NCBI GenBank assembly: GCA_003024985.2
Contig: PXIH01S0023917.1
Reading direction: 5' to 3' (one strand)
Source of the DNA: Euperipatoides rowelli
Taxonomy: Eukaryota; Onychophora; Udeonychophora; Euonychophora; Peripatopsidae
Length of the DNA: 14,872 nucleotides
Positions 8,031 through 14,872 of this stretch are shown piece after piece. Under the pieces are notes generated by a model that saw only the letters and a list, made by a program, of their open reading frames with translations, was not told where the DNA came from and made no database searches. Position 1 is the stretch's first letter. Every line of letters starts with the position of its first letter. Position numbers and translations under genes: made by a program.

Positions 8031-8115
8031 AAAACCCAAAATGTGACTTAGCAAAAAAACTTAAATCTGAAATAGGTAAGTCTATTTCTTTGATCAACTT
8101 GAAAAAAACCCAAAT
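8027..8115 (-). repeat. Possible 5' UTR tandem units of LINE-A
   Basis: GAAAAAAACCCAAA occurs at 8027-8040 and 8101-8114, 74 bp apart, and weaker similarity follows each copy (TTAGCAAAAAAA versus TTTGGCAAAATAA). Between them is a small hairpin, GAAATAG-GTAAGT-CTATTTC (8069-8088). Repeated 5' units occur in many LINE promoters. Two weak copies are thin evidence. Confidence 0.35.
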
Positions 8116-8170
8116 ACAATAGATTGATTTGGCAAAATAAGGAACACAATCTTAGAACAAAGGATATCAA

Positions 8171-9147
8171 GTTCTTCTGTATGAAATGAGTCTCCATGAG
8201 ATAAAAAGTTACTTTTCAAATTTAAAGCAACAAGTTTAGCTTTCATAAATAACAGTATAATTAGAAATGGGACCTTACCTTATTTTAAAATTAAAACTTT
8301 GATCATTGCTGGTAAAGGTAGCTAACTGTGTTTAGGAAAAGAAACGTAGTAACAGTCTTATGCTTGTATGATTTAAGGTAACAGTAATGACAGATATTTG
8401 TTGGTCAAGCTAAAAAGCTAAAATAAACCAAAGTTAATCCAGAAACGGGGCTATAAAATCCACAAATATCCAAAGTTAAACTATAGTGTGTAGAAAAAAC
8501 AATAATATAAACTTTTGTAAACCAAAACAGAAATAAACATCATTAAAAAAACTCTACCGTTATATTAAGGCAACCATCAGTTTGCTGCACATTCATTTTG
8601 TAGACGATTATAGTGCATCAGTATGCCATGTTGAATTTTTGATTGAAAAAATAAATTTATTTAAAGCATTTTAATTTTTTTTTAAAAAATGTTTTGCAGT
8701 CAACCAATTTTTCTGATTGTTTTCACTGGAATAGATGAAAATTTTGATTTTGAATCATTATTATTTTAATATTTTTCTAATGTTTAATTTATGCAAGTCA
8801 CTAATATGTGATACATTTTACAACTGAAGAGTTATCAATATATTTACAATTTGTCTATAATTAAATGTTATATGAGTGAAATGTATTAGATAATTACTTC
8901 TCATTAAATTATTCAATTTTTGTAATGTAAAAGTAAAACTTTAAAATAATTTTTTTCCCTTCAACTTAATTTTAAATACATTAAATTATAGAATAAGAAA
9001 TAAATAAAAATATTAATTAAAATTAAGTATTATTTTTTAATTTTAAAAGTAGAATTTTAAGTTAAAAAGTAATTTTTTTATCATCTTTCTCTTCCTAGTT
9101 CTTTTTTTTCCCCATAGATAATAAAAAAGCAATTGGTAAAGTTAATA
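8171..9147. other. AT-rich stretch without a recognised gene
   Basis: No reading frame with family motifs was seen on either strand. The composition shifts to extreme AT after about 8640, with runs such as TTTTTTTTAAAAAATG. The upstream limit of LINE-A may lie in the first part of this interval. Confidence 0.5.
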
Positions 9148-9543
9148 CAGTAGAATTTGGTTATAATAACTTTAAGGGACCAAACATTAATTATGTTATA
9201 AACAAGTGTTGTTATAACCAATTTTAATTATAAAAAAAAAAATACATTTTAAAAATCAAATACTGCATTTATTTACTGCTTAAGGATTTTTAGATTGGCA
9301 ATTCAAGTTTTTTTTTAGCATATTAGATGTAAATCTACTATCAGTATATTTAAAATGGCATTAATAATAATTGAAGAAAAGGATTAAAATATTGATGTTA
9401 TAGCCAAGGTTGAAGCTAAAATGTTGTTAAAAGCAAGTAAAATGGCATTAGTATTATAGGAAATACAGTGGGACGAGTATTTTATAATGTTATAGCTAAG
9501 TTGCAGGTTCAAATGTATTATTGATAATATAATTTTCTACGAT
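9148..9543. mobile_element. Probable pogo/Tigger-like MITE remnant
   Basis: After TA at 9146-9147 the sequence starts CAGTAGAATTTGGTTATAAT and later AACTTTAAGGGACC, resembling the CAGTAGAACCTCG-type ends of pogo/Tigger-derived elements. About 50 bp in, an inverted copy of the start is visible (GTTGTTATAACCAATTTTA, near 9209-9227). A weak reverse match to the end, TTTTCTACGATA, lies at about 9534-9545. The ends are eroded, so limits and family are tentative, and no transposase is present. Confidence 0.4.
9352..9525. repeat. Diverged two-copy repeat, about 87-bp period
   Basis: AAAATGGCATTA at 9352 recurs at 9439. Each copy is followed after about 45 bp by ATGTTATAGCYAAG and then a GGTT(G/C) segment leading to AAATG. 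The copies are only moderately similar. They lie inside the probable pogo-like remnant and may be its internal modules. Confidence 0.5.
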
Positions 9544-10250
9544 ATTTTATTTGAATGCAAATAGATGTAATATAGATTCATTTGATAAAAAAATGTTTAC
9601 TGGTTAAAAAATAAACCTTATAGCTTAAAATTCCTTTCCTAATTCTATTCCCCAAGACACAAATATAACTTAAAAATAATACTTAACTAAGGCTTTAGGT
9701 GAATTCACTTTAAAACTTTTAGATTTCTTTATAATGTATAACTTGACTGCTATAGCTTAGATTGGAACAATTTTTTTTTTTTTTTCTTTATCTAAAAAAA
9801 ACCCTCCCATTATAATGATGATGGAAACTTCTACCCCTGTTTTCCCTACTCTGAGTTGACATCAGCATAGATATAATATTTAAATTTAGACAGACATGGG
9901 TTCAGATTTCAGCTGACTGTATATGAACTGAAACAATAACTTTAATTAAATTATATTTTGTTCAACATATAAAGAGAGCTAATCAATTAATATCAGATAT
10001 TTAAATAATATATGCATAATATAATATTTTTAATATGCATAACAGAATGTAAAGTTTTTTTTCTGGTATACAGAAATTACCAACTTTCAACATGTGATCA
10101 GACAACACTGTAGGCTGTCCATAAATTTTCTTAAACTCTACTTCCCCTGGCCATAAACTGTTCATACCAGATGTTTAGAGTAGATCTTGATGGTAGTGGT
10201 CTGTATATTGAATTTTGAACTTAGGTTTAATGACAGTAGACAATTTTGTT
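9544..10250. other. AT-rich stretch without a recognised gene
   Basis: Contains a T tract at about 9770-9786. Nothing coding was supported on either strand. Confidence 0.5.
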
Positions 10251-10765
10251 TCAATTAACCACACAATTCACTGTGCCTTGTCTTGAGGATTCATGACTAT
10301 GAGTGATTATACAAGACTTATGTTTATGACACCAGGTGGCATCATTTGCTACATGCAAATGACCAGGAACTCACTGTGCCTTCTCTTGAAGATTCATGAC
10401 TAATGAGTGATTTTGACAGACTTGGTATATGCCATTAAGAGGCACCACTTGTCACATGCACTTGACTAGGAACACACTGTGCATTCTCTTGTCGATTCAT
10501 GACTACCAAATGATTATGCAAGACTTATGTTTAGACCACCAGGTTGCACCACTTGTCACATGCACAAAACAAGGAACACACTGTGCCTTCTCTTGGAGAT
10601 TCATGACTAAGAACACCATCTATGGAACTTCAATTAATCACACAATACACTTTGCTTTCTCTTGAGGATTCATGACTATTTAGTGGTTATGTATGACTTA
10701 TGTTTATGCCATCAGGTGGTGCCATTTATGACACACACACACATGACCAGGAATACCATCAATGA
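10251..10765. repeat. Minisatellite with a 103-bp unit, five diverged copies in two blocks
   Basis: Copies begin with CACTGTGCCTTCTCTTG-like sequence at 10269, 10372, 10475, 10579 and 10648, giving spacings of 103, 103, 104 and 69. Each unit carries GATTCATGACTA, ACTTATGTTTA, CCACCAGGTGGCACCA and CACATGCA-like words. The fourth copy lacks its middle. It also contains a junction (ACCATCTATGGAACTTCAAT) that repeats the left edge of the array (TTCAATTAACCACACAATTC) and its right edge (GGAATACCATCAATGAA). So the array is two blocks head to tail. The last unit holds an (AC)n run at 10731-10743. The long plus-strand reading frame over it (10429-10665) is a by-product of the repeat. Confidence 0.9.
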
Positions 10766-10814
10766 ATTGTTTTGAATACCTTTTTTAAATGACATACTAA
10801 ATTGTTATTATTGT

Positions 10815-10818
10815 TTAA
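10815..10818. other. TTAA target duplication, left copy
   Basis: TTAA directly precedes the element terminus CCTTTGAGCGGGCGCGC at 10819. Its partner is TTAA at 11453-11456. Confidence 0.85.
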
Positions 10819-11039
10819 CCTTTGAGCGGGCGCGCACAAATTTTTAAGTTGAGCGGTTACATGTCGTAATTTTTATGATTCATAGAATCCTATGTATAAA
10901 AGTTTCTAAATATGTATAATAATGGAATTATTACACAATATTTATGTTCTATTGTTTGTCAGGAATTTTATATATAAAGAAAAAAAATTCCAACAAACAT
11001 TTTTTTTTTTATGATTTTTTTTCTTCTAAATGTCGGCTA

Positions 11040-11060
11040 TAATAATAATAATAATAATAA
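11040..11060. repeat. (TAA)7 microsatellite inside the piggyBac-like MITE
   Basis: Seven uninterrupted TAA units. Confidence 0.97.
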
Positions 11061-11237
11061 AAAAGCCAGTTTATCTTACTTTTTTCATTACTGTTTCTCT
11101 GTCGTTGGAGATAGAATTTTTTGTTTTTGTTTTTTGAAATCTGCATTAAATTCTGATTTTAAAAATATATAAGTTTATTCCTAAATGTTTTATAATATTT
11201 GTATTACACTACCTGAAAGTCAATATTATTACATCAG

Positions 11238-11249
11238 CGACACGTGTCG
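11238..11249. repeat. 12-bp perfect palindrome in the MITE
   Basis: CGACACGTGTCG is self-complementary and is followed by TAAAATTT, a word also seen near both termini. It may be a subterminal protein-binding site; that role is inferred. Confidence 0.7.
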
Positions 11250-11452
11250 TAAAATTTATGTCTGGACGTTTTTTTACATATAATTCTAAAAAAAAACTAT
11301 AAAATGGACTATGTGCCTGGTAAAAACCTACCAATATTGTAAGGGGAGTTAGTTTTAGAAATAGAAGGCATATACAAGACCATACACATAGACACATTTT
11401 ATAAAAAAATGAATTTGTCGTAAAATTATCCGACAGCGCGCTCACTCAAAGG

Positions 11453-11456
11453 TTAA
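11453..11456. other. TTAA target duplication, right copy
   Basis: Follows the right terminus ...CACTCAAAGG at 11452. Confidence 0.85.
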
Positions 11457-13821
11457 AGTTGTAAAGCTATTTTATCTACTCCCTGTATATCTTTCTATAG
11501 AATAATGTTTGATAGTCATGTGGTTCGATATCTTGTTGAAAAGAACAAAAAAAAAAAAAAAATTCTAAGAGTTGATGTTTATAAACAGTTGCTTTTAAAG
11601 CTTTTAATTCCAGTTTGGATATATAGTAAACATGATACCTTTCTGAATTAAGACTTCTGACAGCTAACATTTACTGTGAACTTCTCCCAGTTTGAGAAGA
11701 TGAACAATATTAAGAATACTCCAGCTATGGTAACTTGTCTACCCAATTATGAACTCTTATAATTGTTAGTGTAGACCTTGATGGTACTCTGAACAGAAGT
11801 AGTCTACTGTCCATCCACCAATGATCATAGTCAAAGAATACTTATTATGAGTGACAGGACCTTTAGTTAATCCTACAAAGATTACATTGCCTAAGCAGCA
11901 TTTGCTGCATATTAATGAATATAATCTAACCTTAATGCTTAGATTATCTCCGACAAACTGTATAATGGTTAATGACTTTGAATGTGTCAATAAAATCATC
12001 AGATTTATGACTCTTTTTTTGTCAAGCTCTTTCAACATCTACAGATACGGCTTTCATCCCCCACATACTGTACCTTTGAAAAAACAAGAGTCATCCTTTA
12101 ATCATGGTCCATTGAAGAAAAGAAGAGAAGTACCTCCTCTAGATCTGTTGAAGCTAGAAGTAAAGTGACAATCCTCTGTTAGACCTTCAATGCTATCCCA
12201 GGATTTCTATTTCCCTTAACTTTCCAAGAGGAGGATTAAAACTTAACTCTAAAAGCACAGCCCTTGTATATTATACCCGAGCATTATTTACTGTACCCAT
12301 ATAATACAAAGATTAACTCTTATTTGAAATAAATATTTGTATCAATGGGTAAATCATTTGTATTTTTTATTTATTGTAAAATTTGATGATGATGTCACTC
12401 TGTTTCTCTATATATCCAACAGAGGGGTTGAACATGAACAGTCTATTAGGAGATAAATCTGAAATGATTAGAACTAAAGCATAATATGGCATCATGCTTA
12501 GCAATGAAATATTAACTTAGGAATATATTTCATTATAATGCTATCTTTTGTTCACAATACATCCAGCAGAGTGGACATATAATCCATATAGAGATTTGAT
12601 AATCTGATAACTAAAAAAAATAATAATCTACAACAATGGCCGGTTCTTACTAACAAATTTATTATTGAAGCTAGTACCATGTTAGATTAATAAAGACTAT
12701 TAGAATGATTTTTTTCCATATCACATTGCATTTTGATAATTTGGAGATTTTATCATTTTTTACCTGTCATCATAATAATAAATAAAAGTTTGATGCTCGG
12801 CTGATAGCCACATTAATGTTAATTTGCAGCAATACAAGAGTTACTTATACATTTCTGCTATATTTGTATTATTATAAGCAGCTATTCAAAGTGTGTGTTA
12901 TTGGAATGAATAGCATGTGGGTGTAAAATTAATTTTTTAGGCTGTTACTTTCTTATTGGAAGCAATTTTCTGATTATACTAACACTATAGTTTATAAAAT
13001 GTGGAGCAATATAACCAGGGTGACCCATTCATACTCTTTTCACATATTAAAATACGTCCGACCGGCTTTTTATTAAAATGTCAAAATGTCCAGGTTTTAA
13101 ACAAAATTATTAGTTACAAACTTAAAATTTTAAATATTTAATTTATTAATTCTACATCCTTTGAAAAATATAACATTTTAAAATTAAACTGTTTTAAAGC
13201 ATCATAATTCCTAGCCAATGTTTTCATGAAACTTTTTTTTAAGAACTAACAATTCTTTAATTTTCTGCTGGGTGATTTTAAGATAGATTTAATAACCAAG
13301 CCGTTTCATTAGTTTCTAAATATGACCTGATGCAATTAGGGAATGTCTATGAATATGAGAGAAGAAAAATGTTCTTTATACTCTATTATATTTAATTAGT
13401 TTGAAAAAAAAATGTGGTTTTTATATATTTAAAAATAAAAATTGTTTGCACATCTTTCATTTATTATTTTGATTAGCAGTTCAACTAAACATTAGCATGG
13501 CAAGGATGGGTGACCGAATTACTCAATGTCAACTCATGAGTCCTTATTCTTTTCTCTCCTTGCCTAGCACTGATCCAGGAGGGCTAGATCCTCCCCGATC
13601 TACCATCTTGTCCTCTATTCTCACTTTGATAATCTGGTCATCCTAAATATGGCATATTAATATTGGATTCTAATATCTTGTGTAATCTATCTAACTATAA
13701 TAAAAGTCTAGTTTGATTACTTTGGTCATGATGTTTGTCATGCTGCTCGGCCATCTTCAGCGAGCCGATGATGTCCAAAGATGTTTTCGCTCTATTTTCT
13801 GTCCATGGATGTCACTGTATC
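11457..13821. other. Long stretch without a supported gene; contains overlapping antisense ORFs
   Basis: No exon, RNA gene or transposon domain could be assigned with confidence. A plus-strand frame (11851-12168, 105 codons) and a minus-strand frame (11766-12038, 90 codons) overlap on the same segment. The minus product contains QFVGDNLSIKVRL, which only faintly recalls GDN-type segments of transposon-encoded proteins. Neither has supporting motifs, splice evidence or composition. A GC-richer patch at about 13556-13612 (CTTGCCTAGCACTGATCCAG...) and another at 13740-13800 stand out but give no readable protein. A-rich runs occur at about 11548-11561. Confidence 0.4.
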
Positions 13822-13877
13822 CATCATTTTTGATAGGCTTTTAAACTATCATCATTTTTGACATGCTTTTAAACTAG
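13822..13877. repeat. Two-copy 28-bp tandem repeat
   Basis: CATCATTTTTGATAGGCTTT... at 13822-13849 is repeated at 13850-13877 as CATCATTTTTGACATGCTTT..., with three or four visible differences. Confidence 0.9.
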
Positions 13878-14872
13878 TCTTATATAATAATAACAGCAAT
13901 GGTCACTCACCGTTATAGAAAAGTGCATGAGTAAAATTTTTCACATCCTTAGATTTCATATTTAAATAAAAATTATTTTATAAGAGATAATTATTATATT
14001 AACATTTATTATTATTATTAAACAATAGGATAAGATGATTACCGTAATACAGATTGAGATAATAAAAACCACATATTTTTTTTCATTTGAATATTTTGAA
14101 ACAAATGTTTTCTCATTAAAAGATTTATATTTTTAATCCTTTCTAAAATGATTTTAAGATCTGGGGGGAGGTGTTGGGGAGAGGAAGTATCAGGAGGGGG
14201 GAATGGTGGATATTTAGGGCCACATTGTAACAATTCACAAGGATCTAGTATTTATTAGTTGGAGATAGTTTGGAATATTAGTAATTTTTATGCAATAATA
14301 TAAAGCATCTTTTATTTAAACATATGTTTTATGGATTAAATTGTCATATTCCCATAGTTCCTATAATTTAAATATGTTTGAAAGGAATAGATCCATTGCC
14401 TTTTATGTTAAGTCCTGAATGAAAATTCAAATGGCTGGCAATTGGTCTCATGCCAATACAAAATGATTAAATATTAATAGCTATCTGATTTTCTCAGTTT
14501 GAATGTTATTAAGTCTTCAGCATGCAACTTATTTAAAGCATTTGGGTTGCTCTTGCAAAGAAAAACAACAAAAATACTAAAAGTAGGGAAAAGAAAAAAA
14601 AAAAGATATCTATTAAGTACAGATTAATTTTTTTATCAGTTGGAGGAAAATTTTTATTTAAATACCAAAGTTTAGAATTAACATTTTTTAAAATGATAGT
14701 TAAAAGGGATTTTAAATACATTTTGAATTAAAAATCCTTACACAACTTAAAGTTTATTTAATCCTTTTAATTCTATTTATTGATATACAATGGATGAAAG
14801 AATTTCTTGTCAACTAAACACGAATAAAGACCATTGTTAGATCATTCTATATTTCAAAGATTATAGAATATA
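13878..14872. other. AT-rich stretch without a recognised gene; one G-rich patch
   Basis: No coding signal was found on either strand. A purine/G-rich patch at 14162-14212 has runs of six, four and six G (GGGGGGAGGTGTTGGGG and AGGAGGGGGGAA). The short reading frames here (14039-14233 and 14533-14721, minus) are low-complexity and have no family motif. Confidence 0.5.

Larger units (their letters stand above)
10819..11452. mobile_element. Complete 634-bp piggyBac-like MITE
   Basis: TTAA flanks both sides (10815-10818 and 11453-11456). The left terminus is CCTTTGAGCGGGCGCGC and the reverse complement of the right terminus is CCTTTGAGTGAGCGCGC, agreeing at 15 of 17 bases. TTAA targets and short CC-starting inverted ends are diagnostic of piggyBac-type transposition. 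The interior has no transposase. The minus-strand reading frame at 11209-11445 runs into the inverted repeat and shows no family motif. GTCGTAAAATT-type words recur near both ends (10863, 11247, 11417). The left 190 bp is homologous to positions 1-190 of the window in inverted orientation, so this is a multi-copy family. An autonomous relative elsewhere would have to supply the enzyme. Confidence 0.92.

Noticed and set aside
9499-9512. tRNA B-box-like GCAGGTTCAAATG
   Set aside because: No matching A box, acceptor stem or anticodon arm around it.
10429-10665. 78-codon plus-strand ORF with His/Cys-rich look
   Set aside because: It is the translation of minisatellite units; the repeat period (103-104) is not a multiple of three and other units are not open.
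1-11010. One giant composite transposon bounded by the inverted piggyBac-like ends at 190 and 10819
   Set aside because: The element interiors point outwards (left of 190 and right of 10819) and the right copy has its own second terminus and TTAA at 11453, so the DNA between them is not a cargo.
11209-11445. 78-codon minus-strand ORF inside the piggyBac-like MITE
   Set aside because: It spans the subterminal repeats and reads into the inverted end; no transposase motif is visible.
11476-11670. 64-codon minus-strand ORF
   Set aside because: Contains a poly-Phe run from an A tract; no family similarity recognised.
14039-14721. Minus-strand ORFs at 14039-14233 and 14533-14721
   Set aside because: Low-complexity translations of G-rich or A-rich DNA without motifs.

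Overview
This window looks like repeat-rich, strongly AT-rich nuclear DNA from an animal, most likely an invertebrate. The evidence is two decayed CR1/L2-type LINE retrotransposons, two piggyBac-like non-autonomous DNA transposon ends, a 250-bp MITE, poly-A/T tracts, microsatellites and a minisatellite, with no intact host gene. I cannot name the species. CR1/L2-group LINEs with a PHD finger and a 2A-like motif occur in several invertebrate groups, so they do not settle it. No rRNA, tRNA, CRISPR array or bacterial-style operon was seen.

Layout. Positions 1-190 are one end of a piggyBac-like element that continues off the left edge. It sits on a TTAA (191-194) and appears to have jumped into the 3' part of LINE-B. 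LINE-B (minus strand, about 2650 down to 195) keeps recognisable endonuclease and reverse transcriptase segments but is broken by many frameshifts, a 37-bp tandem duplication and a perfect 19-bp-stem hairpin. A 250-bp MITE with 30-bp inverted ends lies at 3230-3479. LINE-A (minus strand, about 8030 down to 3722) is nearly full length. It has an ORF1 with a 2A-like motif, a PHD-type zinc finger, a coiled coil and an RRM-like region, then an ORF2 with endonuclease and reverse transcriptase, a 3' UTR and an (AAACTT)-type tail. It too is dead (frameshifts and stops), but all main motifs are readable.

From about 8170 to 10250 there is AT-rich DNA with one probable pogo/Tigger-like remnant (about 9148-9543). 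A 103-bp minisatellite occupies 10251-10765. A 634-bp piggyBac-like MITE with TTAA on both sides occupies 10819-11452; its left end is homologous to positions 1-190 in inverted orientation. From 11457 to the end there is no supported gene, only small repeats, a pair of overlapping antisense ORFs of unknown meaning, and a G-rich patch.

The most interesting reading concerns the translation strategy of LINE-A. ORF1 begins with a 2A-like ribosome-skipping motif. ORF1 and ORF2 lie in the same frame, separated by one UAG whose next six bases fit the CAR-YYA stop-readthrough consensus. If family members share this, the element would combine two recoding signals. This copy alone cannot prove it.
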